64,000 nt of DNA from NCBI GenBank assembly GCA_963708115.1, contig CAVPRX010000001.1, forward strand, positions 1,736,001-1,800,000, written 5' to 3'. Below the pieces are notes generated by a model that worked only from the letters and a program-made list of their open reading frames with translations, was not told the DNA's origin and did not search any database. Below are positions 11,461 through 19,816 of this stretch, one piece after another. The first letter of the stretch is position 1. Every line of letters starts with the position of its first letter. The position numbers and the translations under genes are program-made. Origin of the DNA: VRUE01 sp963708115. GTDB taxonomy: Bacteria > Actinomycetota > Thermoleophilia > Solirubrobacterales > 70-9.

Positions 11461-12171
11461 TCAGTACTTCTCGGCCGCTCGTTCGAGGGTCTCGCGCAGG
11501 TTCTCGCCGCGCAGGGGCTCGGCGTGGCCGGCCGCGACGACCTTCGGCTCCAGCGCCGCCAGCTTTCGCACCGACTCCTTCGCCTTGGCGTGGTCCCAGG
11601 CCCAAGCAGGGTGGGGGACGCTGGCCTCGCCGTGGGGGAGCGGTTTCAGCCGGGCGGAGTCGATGACGTAGACGACGTCGCTGACCAGCGCCACGCGATC
11701 GCTCTCGCGCCAGAGGCCGATCAATCCCGGAGCGTGGCCGGGGAAGTGGATGACTTTGAAGCCCGCCACCTCGTCGCCCTCGGAGACCGTGCCGGCGATC
11801 TTCACCGCGCCGCCGTCCCAGCGCCGCAGCAGGAACGGGTAGATCCAGCGCACCGGCGCCACCGGCAGCTGCGAGAGATCCATGTAGGGAGGGATCGAGG
11901 CGTCGCTTTCGGCGTCCGCAACATCGTCGGGATGGCAGTAGACCGGCGCGTCGAGTCCGGGCGCGGTGCCGCGATGGTCGGCATGGGCGTGGCCGAGGAC
12001 GATCCTCTTGACGCCGCCCAGCTCCTCGCCCGCCGCCCGTGCCTGCTTCGTCATCCCCTTGCTGCCGGCGTCGAACTGGACCACGCCGTCGCCGTCCTCG
12101 ATGAAGTAGATGTTCATCCCCTTGCGCAGGTCACCCCGCAGCAGCCAGACCCCGTCGGCGACTCTCTCCAT
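11461..12171 (-). CDS. Metallo-beta-lactamase-fold hydrolase
   Basis: Binuclear-metal hydrolase of the MBL superfamily, 236 residues. The zinc motif HAHADH lies about a third of the way in (VLGHAHADHRGT); the downstream metal ligands are in HFPGHAPG, LVSDVVY (bridging Asp) and the C-terminal AAGHAEPL. It begins MERVADGVWLLRGD, typical of glyoxalase-II-like enzymes. There is no signal peptide, so it is cytoplasmic. The substrate is unknown; small thioesters or phosphodiesters are typical of relatives. Confidence 0.85.
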   Translation of the reverse strand: MERVADGVWLLRGDLRKGMNIYFIEDGDGVVQFDAGSKGMTKQARAAGEELGGVKRIVLGHAHADHRGTAPGLDAPVYCHPDDVADAESDASIPPYMDLSQLPVAPVRWIYPFLLRRWDGGAVKIAGTVSEGDEVAGFKVIHFPGHAPGLIGLWRESDRVALVSDVVYVIDSARLKPLPHGEASVPHPAWAWDHAKAKESVRKLAALEPKVVAAGHAEPLRGENLRETLERAAEKY

Positions 12172-12205
12172 GGCTCCAGCGTACCCCGGCTAGGCTCCTC
12201 GGCCA

Positions 12206-12364
12206 ATGCCGATTCACTGGAAAGTCGGGATGTTCGTGCTGGTCGCCTGCCTGGTCGCCGCGATGGCGATCGCGATCGTCCGCCTCGCCACGACTCCGAC
12301 CGAAATCCTCGGCGACGGCTTCCGCGGGCTGCCCGCGCGTCACAGCGGCGTAACGGGCCGCTAA
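12206..12364 (+). CDS. Small single-pass membrane protein (52 aa)
   Basis: Starts MPIHWKVGMFVLVACLVAAM, giving one strong transmembrane helix (about residues 8-28) and a short polar tail ending GVTGR. It sits between the divergent MBL gene and the universal stress gene. I recognise no family; the clean membrane segment and its position in an otherwise empty gap support a real gene. Confidence 0.5.
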   Translation: MPIHWKVGMFVLVACLVAAMAIAIVRLATTPTEILGDGFRGLPARHSGVTGR

Positions 12365-12401
12365 GGATCCGCCGCCCGCGCGGCGCGTTGAGTATCGCGG
12401 C

Positions 12402-12904
12402 GTGTTCACTCGCATCGTGGTTGGAACCGATGGGTCTGAGACCGCCGCCGAGGCGGTTCGGCAGGCTGTCGACCTGGCCAAGCTCGCCGGCGCCCAGCTC
12501 AGCATCGTCAGCGCCTATCGAACCGGTCTCGAAACGACGCCTCGAGGGCGAGCAGCAGGACGCTCCGTCCGATGTCCAGTACGAGATCGGCCCGCGCGAG
12601 GACGTCAACCTCGTCCTCGACGCAGCCGCGGCTGCGGCCAAAAAAGAGGGGATCGAGGTGCAGACCCATCCCGGTCGAGGGTGCACCTTCGGAGGCGATC
12701 CTCAGCGTCGCCGAGGAGACCAAGGCAGACCTGATCGTCGTCGGCAACAAGGGCATGACCGGAGCGCGGCGTTTCCTGCTCGGCAGCGTCCCCAACAACG
12801 TCTCCCATCACGCTCCATGCAGCGTCATCATTGTTCAGAACGACCTAGGGTTCCGTAGCTCTCCCGGCGTCGATCAGGCCGGCGCCCTGGCGGTCTTGGG
12901 GTAG
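12402..12904 (+). CDS. Universal stress protein, UspA family (two frameshifts)
   Basis: USP fold protein beginning MFTRIVVGTDGSETAAEAVR, with an alpha/beta Rossmann-like pattern and the ATP-binding motif GNKGMTGARRFLLGSVPNNVSHHAPCSV (the G-2x-G-9x-G(S/T) type). Extra bases near 12520 and 12676 shift the frame twice. The natural end is probably just after SVIIVQND near 12846; the open frame continues to 12904 over the convergent protease gene. The ATP-binding motif suggests the ATP-binding USP subclass. Confidence 0.8.
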
Positions 12905-14191
12905 ACCTAGGTCGCGAGCGGTTCTGCGCAGGCGGTGGAACAAGGCGTTGACCTTGCCCTCCGGCGAGAGGTTCTTGCCGAGGACGCCGCTGGCCAGGAC
13001 CATCGCGGCCACCCCGGAGACGTGCGCCGCCGCCATCGAGGTGCCGATGTAGCTTCCCGGCTCGCCGAAGCGGCGCGGATTGCCGGCTTTCAGCGTCACC
13101 TGGTAGATCGAGCGGTTCGACACCGACGGGCAGCCGGGAACCGGGGAGCCGCCGCCGGGCGCGAGCAGGTCGACCCCCTCGCCGGGCAGCAGCGAGTAGC
13201 CGCCGAGGCAGCCGCCCTCGGTGGTCCCGCCGACGCCGATCGTGTGCGGTCCCGTGGCGGGCGGCGAGACGCAGGCCTCCGAGCCGAGGTTGCCGATCGA
13301 CGCCACGGTCACAACCCCGTGCCGGTAGGCATCACGCAGTTCTTCGTCGATGCCCGGGACGTTCTTGCCGCAACCGAAGTTGAAGCTCATGTTGATCACG
13401 TCGGCACCGTGGGTGACGGCGAAATGGATGCCCTTCGCGATGTCGCTTGCCTGCCCGCTGCCGTGCCGGTCGAGAACGCGGACCGGCATCAGCTTGGCGC
13501 GGTAGGCGAGTCCGACCAGGCCGATGCCGTTGTTGGTCTTCTCGGCGATCGTCCCGGCGACGTGGGTGCCGTGGCCGTTTTCGTCGAGGGGCACGCTGTC
13601 GTGGCCGACGAAGTCGTAGCCCTTGACGAACTGGCCGGCGGCGAAGTCGGGGCTGCGGCGAAAGCGGGTGCCGTCGTTGCGGTAGGCGATGCCGGTATCG
13701 AGGACGGCGACGGTGATGCCGCGAGCGCCGCGTCGCTTGGCGGCGATCAGGTTCTGCCAGGCGCCGACCGCGTCGATCCCCCCCGGCGAGACCGGCAGCG
13801 ACGCGGTGGGTAGCCCTTCCCAGGGTAGGAAGTTCCACTGCAGCGAGACCCATCCGCCCGGCGGTCCGGGAGGGCTGGAGAGGGGTCCCGGGTCATTGGC
13901 GATGCCCGAGGCGAGCAACGTCCTCGCGCCCGAGGCGGTGGCGATGTAGTTGGGCGCCGCGTAGGCGACCCGCGGGCTGCGCCGCAGCGCTGCTGCCGCC
14001 TGTCGCACGCCGACTCCGGGCGGGAGGTCGACGGTTCGCCCGCTCCGCTGCCCCTTGAGCTTCAGCACCAGCTGTCCGGGAGCGAATTCGCGTGCCGGCG
14101 AGATGCCGGTTGCGGCTCCGGCCGGGGCGACGGCGATCGCGCGTCGCGAGCAGCGCGACGGCGGCGAGTATCGGAAGGCTCTTCGGATCAT
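12845..14191 (-). CDS. Secreted S8 (subtilisin-like) serine protease
   Basis: Catalytic triad: Asp in VAVLDTGIAYRN, His in ENGHGTHVAGTIAE, Ser in YIGTSMAAAHVSGVAAMVL; the oxyanion region is in VASIGNLGS. An N-terminal propeptide-like stretch (FAPGQLVLKLKG...YAAPNYIAT) precedes the catalytic domain. The start ATG at 14191 begins MIRRAF. The expected signal peptide (LAAVALLA) appears in the neighbouring frame, so two small indels near 14140-14170 probably break it. The protein is likely exported and self-processed. It is divergent from tadA. Confidence 0.87.
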   Translation of the reverse strand: MIRRAFRYSPPSRCSRRAIAVAPAGAATGISPAREFAPGQLVLKLKGQRSGRTVDLPPGVGVRQAAAALRRSPRVAYAAPNYIATASGARTLLASGIANDPGPLSSPPGPPGGWVSLQWNFLPWEGLPTASLPVSPGGIDAVGAWQNLIAAKRRGARGITVAVLDTGIAYRNDGTRFRRSPDFAAGQFVKGYDFVGHDSVPLDENGHGTHVAGTIAEKTNNGIGLVGLAYRAKLMPVRVLDRHGSGQASDIAKGIHFAVTHGADVINMSFNFGCGKNVPGIDEELRDAYRHGVVTVASIGNLGSEACVSPPATGPHTIGVGGTTEGGCLGGYSLLPGEGVDLLAPGGGSPVPGCPSVSNRSIYQVTLKAGNPRRFGEPGSYIGTSMAAAHVSGVAAMVLASGVLGKNLSPEGKVNALFHRLRRTARDLGLPQDRQGAGLIDAGRATEP

Positions 14192-14291
14192 CTGTGTTGT
14201 CGCCGCCGGCGGAGGCTTTGCCCTGAGCGAGCGTACCGCTTGAAACACCAGCCCTCCGCTGAAGTTGTCGGTGGCACATACTTTCGGATCG

Positions 14292-14759
14292 ATGCCGGAC
14301 GGGGCCGCCAGCGACGCGCAGCAGCACCTGATGGGTCTGGCGATCGAGCGGGCGCGCGCAGCCGAGGCGCACGGCGACGTCCCGATCGGCGCGGTCATCG
14401 CCCGCGACGGCGAGCCGCTTGCGGCCGCGGGCAACGAGCGCGAGCTGCGCGGCGACCCCACCGCCCACGCCGAGGTCCTCGCGATCCGCGCTGCGGCCGA
14501 GGCGCTCGGCGGCTGGCGTCTGCCCGGCACGACCCTCTACGTGACGCTCGAGCCCTGTGCGATGTGCGCCGGCGCGATCGTCCTCGCCCGCATCCCGGAG
14601 GTCGTCTACGGCGCCCCCGACCCCAAGGCCGGCGCCGCCGGCAGCGTCCTCAACGTGCTCGCCGAGCCCGCCCTCAACCACCGCCCACTGGTAACGGGAG
14701 GGGTTATGGAGGAGGAGTGCGCGGCGCTGCTGCGCGAGTTCTTCCTGGCTCGGCGATAG
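14292..14759 (+). CDS. tadA: tRNA adenosine(34) deaminase TadA
   Basis: Zinc deaminase that converts A34 to inosine in tRNA-Arg(ACG). Motifs: HAEVLAI (zinc His and catalytic Glu) and PCAMCAGAIVLARI (zinc cysteines), with the typical GDVPIGAVIARDG near the N-terminus. I chose the ATG at 14292 (MPDGAASDAQQHLMGLA). A TTG at 14265 would add nine residues without family support. tRNA-Ser lies 28 bp downstream. Confidence 0.92.
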   Translation: MPDGAASDAQQHLMGLAIERARAAEAHGDVPIGAVIARDGEPLAAAGNERELRGDPTAHAEVLAIRAAAEALGGWRLPGTTLYVTLEPCAMCAGAIVLARIPEVVYGAPDPKAGAAGSVLNVLAEPALNHRPLVTGGVMEEECAALLREFFLARR

Positions 14760-14787
14760 AGAAGCCAATACCCTTCGAGCAGAACCC

Positions 14788-14877
14788 GGAGAGGTGTCCG
14801 AGTGGCTTAAGGAGCGCGACTGGAAATCGCGTGGGCGGGGTTAACCCGCCTCGTGGGTTCGAATCCCACCCTCTCCG
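14788..14877 (+). tRNA. tRNA-Ser (GGA anticodon)
   Basis: Type II tRNA with a long variable arm. The acceptor arm GGAGAGG pairs with CCTCTCC, the anticodon loop CTGGAAA reads GGA, and the T arm carries GGTTCGAATCC. Discriminator base G. CCA is not encoded. Confidence 0.96.
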
Positions 14878-14879
14878 TT

Positions 14880-16835
14880 CTAGGCGGCTTCCGGGGCTTG
14901 CTCGAGGGCCGGCTTTGGTGCCGGGGCCGGGTCGAGCGGCATCACGATCACCTCGGACTCCGGGCCCCGAGCAGCGGGACGGTGGCCGCGCAGGCGCTCG
15001 TGGCTGCAGACGACGTAGCACCACTCCATCAGTCGCATCCGCGAGGCGGGGTCCATCTCCTCGATCGTCGCCCCGACCAGGTAGCGGCCCTCGACCTCAC
15101 GACAGGAGCGGACCTCGACCTGCGCGGCGACCTCGTGCGCCTCTCCGGTCGCGTCCTCCAGCTCGAGCAGGACGGCGGGGCTGTTCGCCGATGCTCACCG
15201 GCGCGTCGAGCACCAGGCCGACGCCGGCGGCGCTGGCGTCGACCAATTGGCCGCCGATGTGGCCGCCTGCGGCGAAGCAGTGCGCCGGGGCGCTCGCCCT
15301 CGAAGCGGTAGACCTGGCGACGCTGGTGGCGTCTGCCGACGGCGAGGAGAGTGCGCAGGACGCGGCGCAGCTCGATCAGGCCGAGCAGCGGCACGATCAC
15401 CGCGGCGATCCCGGGCAGGTCGGGCAGCGGGCCGACCCCGGCGAGGTCGAGCAGGCGCAGCGCCGTGCCCGCCGGCCAGCACGACCCCGGCGAGGATCAC
15501 CAGGTGCAGCTTGCGCACGGCGTCGATCCCGCCGCCGTCGACGCCTTGCTTCGGCGTCACCTTGAAGGCGGTGCGGCCGGGGCGGACGATGCAGCGCAGC
15601 GCCCGCGTGTAGATCTCCATCGTCATCAGCTCGTAGTGGGCGGTCTCGCCGATCTTCATGTAGCCGCGGGTCAGCGCCGAGCCGGCCAGAAGGTTGAGGC
15701 TGACCGAGGGCAGCCAGAGCGCCGCCAGCGCCACCACGCTGATCTTCATCGGCAGCTCGCCGGTCCACAGCACCAGGCCGAGCGTCGCCAGCAGCAGCAG
15801 GCGCATCGGCGGTGCCAGGTAGGCGGCGAGGCTGACGAAGTAGGAGAGGCGCTGCAGCGGGGCGCAGCTCGCGGGCGCGCAGGGGGGACTCGGGCAGGGT
15901 GAAGACGGCGAGGTTGCCGCGCGCCCAGCGGTCGCGCTGCAGCAGGTAGCCGTCGAGGTCGTGCGGGGCGAGGCCCTGGACGAGCACCTCGTCGTGGTAG
16001 CGGCTGGTCCAGCCGTGGCGCTGAGCAAGCGGATCGTCGTGTGGAAGTCCTCGGCGATCGTCTCGGTGGCGACGCCGCCGATCTCGAGCAGCGCCTCGCG
16101 CCGCAGCAGCGCCGCCGAGCCGCACCAGTAGGCGGCGCCGTGGCGGTCCTTGCCGGGGCAGACGACGCGGTAGAAGAGCGACTGCTCGTGGCGGCCGACG
16201 ACGTAGTGCTGGACCGAGTCGTGGTTGAAGAAGTCGTGCGGGGTCTGCACCAGGGCGACGCGCTCGTCGTCGAAGTAGCCGACCATCGCGTCGAGCGCGT
16301 CGGGCATCGGCACGTGGTCGGCGTCGAGCATCAGCACCAGCTCGCCGTCGGTGCGGGGCAGGGCGGCGTTGATGTTGCCGGCCTTGGCGTGCGAGTTGTC
16401 GGGGCGGGTCAGGTACTCGGCGCCGGCGACGCGAGCCAGCTCCTCCATCTCGGGCCGCCGCCCGTCGTCGAGCAGGTAGGTCGTGTGCGGGTAGGTCAGG
16501 GCGCGGCATCCCGCCAGCGTCGCCGCGACGACCTCGAAGGGCTCGTCGTAGGTGCACACGTAGACGTCGATCTTGCGCCCCGGCGTGGCCGGCGGGCGCA
16601 CCGCGGGCGGTCGCGACCACGAGTACCAGGCCAGGGTGCCGAGCGCCCAGAGGCCGTAGATCTCGGTCACGAGCAGCATCACGAAGGCGACCGGGCTGGC
16701 TCCTTCGCCGCTCCAGCCGATCCTCCAGATCAGGTAGCCGACGCCCCAGATCAGCGCGCAGAGCGCAAACGCGCGCAGCGGCACCGGGTGGAGGTCGAAC
16801 CACCGCCCGATTCGGGTCTGCTCCTTGCTTTGCAC
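14880..16835 (-). CDS. Cellulose-synthase-like glycosyltransferase (GT2) with C-terminal PilZ domain (frameshifted)
   Basis: Processive membrane glycosyltransferase of the BcsA type. Two N-terminal helices precede a GT2 domain with VYVCTYDEPFEV, LLDDGRRPEM, the DxD motif MLDADHVPMP, the catalytic-base region AEDFHTT and QRDRWARGNL (QxxRW). Further helices follow, then a PilZ-like domain that runs to the end (GQLVDASAAGVGLVLDAPV and VEVRSCREVEGRYLVGA). PilZ domains bind c-di-GMP, and an HD-GYP phosphodiesterase is encoded at 58.9 kb. About six frame changes (near 15980, 15870, 15460-15250 and 15190) interrupt it. The polysaccharide made cannot be told. Confidence 0.82.
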
Positions 16836-16950
16836 GCCTTTTCATCGACGCCGGGCGGGCGGGTCTTGAGCGGTGAAAACACAGCGGTTCCCGCAGGCCC
16901 ACCTGGATCGCCTCACCCTCCGTAGAATCAGCCGCCGCGCCGAGTTCCCT

Positions 16951-17037
16951 GGAGGGGTGCCGGAGTGGTTGAACGGGACGGTCTCGAAAACCGTTGGCGT
17001 CGCAAGGCGCTCGTGGGTTCGAATCCCACCCCCTCCG
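16951..17037 (+). tRNA. tRNA-Ser (CGA anticodon)
   Basis: Type II tRNA: acceptor GGAGGGG pairs with CCCCTCC, the anticodon loop CTCGAAA reads CGA, a long variable arm is present, and the T-loop is GGTTCGAATCC. Discriminator G, no encoded CCA. Confidence 0.96.
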
Positions 17038-17093
17038 TTTTGTTGCACCCGGCCGGATGGGTCGAGGCCGGGTCGAAGCAGACCGCGATGTAT

Positions 17094-17140
17094 CTCAAAA
17101 TACCTGGCTGTGTATACTCAAAATACTTTTGTGTATATAC
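17094..17140 (+). promoter_or_regulatory. AT-rich tandem-repeat promoter/operator region
   Basis: In a GC-rich setting this short stretch holds two copies of CTCAAAATAC (17094-17103, 17117-17126) and two of GTGTATA (17110-17116, 17131-17137), 21-23 bp apart, i.e. about two helical turns. It lies just upstream of the ribosome binding site of the 18-residue peptide gene. This looks like a promoter with a tandem operator; the regulator is unknown. Confidence 0.5.
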
Positions 17141-17160
17141 CGCACAGGGGAGGTGAGGAA

Positions 17161-17217
17161 ATGAAGCTCGCTTCAGCTCAGGTCATGCCGGTTCTGTCGA
17201 TCACGAAGTTCGGCTAG
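17161..17217 (+). CDS. Tiny peptide gene MKLASAQVMPVLSITKFG
   Basis: An 18-codon ORF with a strong ribosome binding site (GGGGAGGTGAGGAA directly before the ATG). The product closely resembles the 19-residue peptide encoded at 35328-35387 (MKIAASEAVIPVLSVHKFG): shared MK, A, V, PVLS and the C-terminal KFG. Conservation of sequence, length and stop position between two loci 18 kb apart argues for a translated product. There is no membrane segment or cysteine. Function unknown; a signalling peptide, RiPP precursor or regulatory leader are possibilities. Confidence 0.6.
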   Translation: MKLASAQVMPVLSITKFG

Positions 17218-17224
17218 TCGGCAG

Positions 17225-18502
17225 TCACGCGTTGACCGCACGTGCTCGTTCGCGCAGCAGATCGCGCTCGCGGGAGTTCTCGGTCATCGTGGCAGCGCGC
17301 TCGAATTCGTCTCTTGCCTCGGCGGAGCGATCGAGCTTGGCGAGCAGGTCGGCGCGGACGCTGTGCAGTAGGTGATAGCCGTCGAGTGCGCCTGCGCCGA
17401 CCAGCGCGTCGACCAGCTCCAGGCCCGCCTCGGGCCCAAACGCCATCCCAACCGCGACGGCGCGGTTCAGCTCGACAACCGGAGAGGGGATGAGCTGCGC
17501 GAGCGCGTCGTAGAGCGCCGCGATCCTCTCCCAGTCGGTTGCCTCGGCGCTGCGTGCTCGCGCGTGGCAGGCCGCGATCGCCGCTTGCACCGTGTAGGGG
17601 CCGAAGCTGCCGCGGCCGAGCTTTTCGGCCCGCTCCAGGGCAGCAAGACCGCGCCGCACCAGCAGCGGGTCCCATCGCGCGCGGTCCTGATCGAGCAACA
17701 GCACCGGCTCGCCGTCGGGGCCGATGCGTGCCCTCGCCCGTGACGCCTGGATCTCCATCAGCGCCACCAGGCCGTGCACCTCGGGCTGCTTGGGAGCGAG
17801 GCCAGCGAGGACCCGACCCAGGCGCTGCGCCTCCTCGCAGAGGTCGAGCCGCATCCAGCTCTCGCCCGCGGTCGCCGCGTAGCCCTCGTTGAAGACGAGG
17901 TAGATCACCTCCAGCACCGAGGGCAGCCGCTCGTCGAGCTCGGTGCCCTGGGGGACCTCGAACGGCGCGTGTGCCTCCTTCAGCGTGCGCTTGGCCCGCA
18001 CGATCCGCTGCGCGACGGTCGACTCCGAGACGAGGAACGCCCGCGCGATCTCCTCCGTCCCCAGCCCGCCCAGCAGGCGCAGCGTCAGCGCCACCCGCGC
18101 CTCGGTCGAGAGCAGTGGGTGGCAGCAGGTGAAGATCAGGCCGAGCAGGTCGTCGCCGAGGCCGCCCAGCGCCGCCTCGTGCTCGGCGGCGTCCATCGCC
18201 ATGCGCATCCCCGCCTCGCGCGCCAGCTGGTCGCGGCGATCCTCGAAGCGCTTGCCGCGCCGCGCCAGGTCGATCGCCCGGTTCTTCGCCGTGGCCATGA
18301 GCCAGGCGCCCGGGTTCTCCGGGACGCCCGACTCAGGCCACCGCTCCAGCGCCGCCACCAGCGCGTCCTGGGCCAGGTCCTCGGCGAGGCCGACGTCGCC
18401 GCTCATCCTCGCCAGGCCGGCGATCAGCCGCGGCGACTCGATCCGCCATACGGCCTCGATCGCCCGCCCGGCATCGGAGCCCTTCTCGGGGCCGCGGCTC
18501 AC
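17225..18502 (-). CDS. ECF-type RNA polymerase sigma factor (ECF42-like)
   Basis: Group 4 sigma factor of about 425 residues with a long C-terminal extension. Region 2 (AEDLAQDALVAALERWP, PGAWLMATAKNRAIDLAR) and region 4 (LTLRLLGGLGTEEIARAFLVSESTVAQRIVRAK) are clear. The remainder is the helical DUF6596/TPR-like extension typical of sigma factors encoded beside YCII/DGPF proteins. The GTG at 18502 overlaps the stop of the YCII gene, so both are one operon. Such factors usually lack a classical anti-sigma; the C-terminal domain is thought to regulate them. Confidence 0.9.
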   Translation of the reverse strand: MSRGPEKGSDAGRAIEAVWRIESPRLIAGLARMSGDVGLAEDLAQDALVAALERWPESGVPENPGAWLMATAKNRAIDLARRGKRFEDRRDQLAREAGMRMAMDAAEHEAALGGLGDDLLGLIFTCCHPLLSTEARVALTLRLLGGLGTEEIARAFLVSESTVAQRIVRAKRTLKEAHAPFEVPQGTELDERLPSVLEVIYLVFNEGYAATAGESWMRLDLCEEAQRLGRVLAGLAPKQPEVHGLVALMEIQASRARARIGPDGEPVLLLDQDRARWDPLLVRRGLAALERAEKLGRGSFGPYTVQAAIAACHARARSAEATDWERIAALYDALAQLIPSPVVELNRAVAVGMAFGPEAGLELVDALVGAGALDGYHLLHSVRADLLAKLDRSAEARDEFERAATMTENSRERDLLRERARAVNA

Positions 18503-18906
18503 GTCTGCTCGGGCGGCCTCTCCGAGAGCTGCCCGGCGGCCTGCACGTCCTCGGGGAAGTCCTCCATCTCGTAGACGCGGCGCACCTCGATGAAGTCGCC
18601 CTCGTTGGCGGGGCAGCGCGAGGCCCACTCGACCGCCTCCTCCTTCGAGGACGCCTGGATCAGCCAGTAGCCGCCGACGACCTCCTTGGCCTCGGCGAAG
18701 GGACCGTCGGTGACGCTGGGGGTGCCGCCGCTGAAGCGGATCCGGGCGCCGTCGCCCGGCGGCCGCAGGCCGTCGAGCGAGAGCAGCACGCCGGCCTTGC
18801 TCAGCTCCTCGTTGAACCTGCTCATCTCGCCCACGTCCTCGGCGCTGGGCTTCCAGCTCTCCGCATCGGTGTCGATCCCCGGGTACATCAGCATCATGAA
18901 TCGCAT
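18499..18906 (-). CDS. YCII-related (DGPF domain) protein
   Basis: A 135-residue YCII-domain protein starting MRFMMLMYPGIDTDAESW, with the signature TDGPFAEAKEVVGGYWLIQA. Members of this family are encoded next to ECF42-like sigma factors and are thought to act in the same stress circuit; the biochemical role is unsettled. The ATG at 18906 is preceded by a GGAGACG ribosome binding site. Stop and sigma-factor start overlap. Confidence 0.88.
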   Translation of the reverse strand: MRFMMLMYPGIDTDAESWKPSAEDVGEMSRFNEELSKAGVLLSLDGLRPPGDGARIRFSGGTPSVTDGPFAEAKEVVGGYWLIQASSKEEAVEWASRCPANEGDFIEVRRVYEMEDFPEDVQAAGQLSERPPEQT

Positions 18907-19025
18907 CGTCGTCTCCTTTTCGGGCCCCGGAGGGGCTCCTGGTTGTGGGTTGCCTCTACCCCTACGACGAACGGCGAACGGCGAAATCGACACGGTGGGG
19001 GAAATCCGCCGGTGGGCGGGTCCCG

Positions 19026-19730
19026 TCAGCGTTGGGGCCCGGTCTCGCAATCGTGCGAGCGCCCCCACCCCGGCAGGCCGTCGCAGGTGTCGTAGCCCTC
19101 ACCGCCGTAGAGCTGGTCGGCGCTGGGGCCGCCATAGAGCTCGTCGTGGCCTCCTTCGCCATGGCAGCCGTCCTGGCCCGGCCCCATCTTGCAGATGTCG
19201 TTTCCGGGGCCGCCCCAGCAGCCGTCGCTGCCGGCACCGGTCTGGCAGTAGTCGTCGCCGTCGTCGCCGACGCAGTCGCTGTTCCGCTCGCCGGTGATGC
19301 AGATGTCGTCGCCCCCGCCGCCGATGCAGCGGTTGCGCCGTGCCCCTTCCGAGTAGCAGGTGTCGGCCTCGCCGTTGCCGATGAATTTGTCGGAGCCGTC
19401 GCCGAGGTGGACGGTCAGGGGGACGGGCAGCTTGTCCTGCACTACGACGAAGTCGCCGGATGGGCCCATGTCGAGTTCGACCCCGCCGGCCCCGGCGAGC
19501 CGGCAGGTGGCGAGGTTGCGATGGTGCGTGAGGCGACACCCAGACCCGGCCCTGGGGCCCATCCACCCGTGGACGACGAGGTTGTTGCCGCTCATGCTCA
19601 ACTTGAGGTGCGAGCCAGAGGCCGCTCCGTGCACGACGACCTGGCCCTGCGGCGACGCGGATGCGCAACCGAGAGCCAGCACCAGCGCGACAGCCAGCGC
19701 GAGGATCGCTGTTCCCCTGGCAAAGATCAC
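19026..19730 (-). CDS. Lipoprotein with RTX-like GGxGxD repeats
   Basis: Signal sequence with a lipobox (LALGCAS) near residue 22, so probably a lipid-anchored surface protein. The second half consists of short glycine-aspartate repeats (GNGEAD, GGGGDDIC, GDDGDDYC, GGPGNDIC, GEGGHDELYGG, GGPSADQLYGG, GGEGYDTC), which resemble calcium-binding beta-roll (RTX) repeats but with regularly spaced cysteines. Function unknown; structural or calcium-binding. Confidence 0.7.
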   Translation of the reverse strand: MIFARGTAILALAVALVLALGCASASPQGQVVVHGAASGSHLKLSMSGNNLVVHGWMGPRAGSGCRLTHHRNLATCRLAGAGGVELDMGPSGDFVVVQDKLPVPLTVHLGDGSDKFIGNGEADTCYSEGARRNRCIGGGGDDICITGERNSDCVGDDGDDYCQTGAGSDGCWGGPGNDICKMGPGQDGCHGEGGHDELYGGPSADQLYGGEGYDTCDGLPGWGRSHDCETGPQR

Positions 19731-19816
19731 GAGACCTTAGAACACTGCGCTGATCTATTAATCACGGCCGCGGAGCTCACCGGTCGTTTCTCGTCATTTG
19801 CGGTAATTTCTTAAGA

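Noticed and set aside
14788..17037. Genomic island bounded by the two tRNA-Ser genes
   Set aside because: No integrase, no direct repeats of a tRNA 3' end, and the enclosed glycosyltransferase has the same composition as its surroundings.
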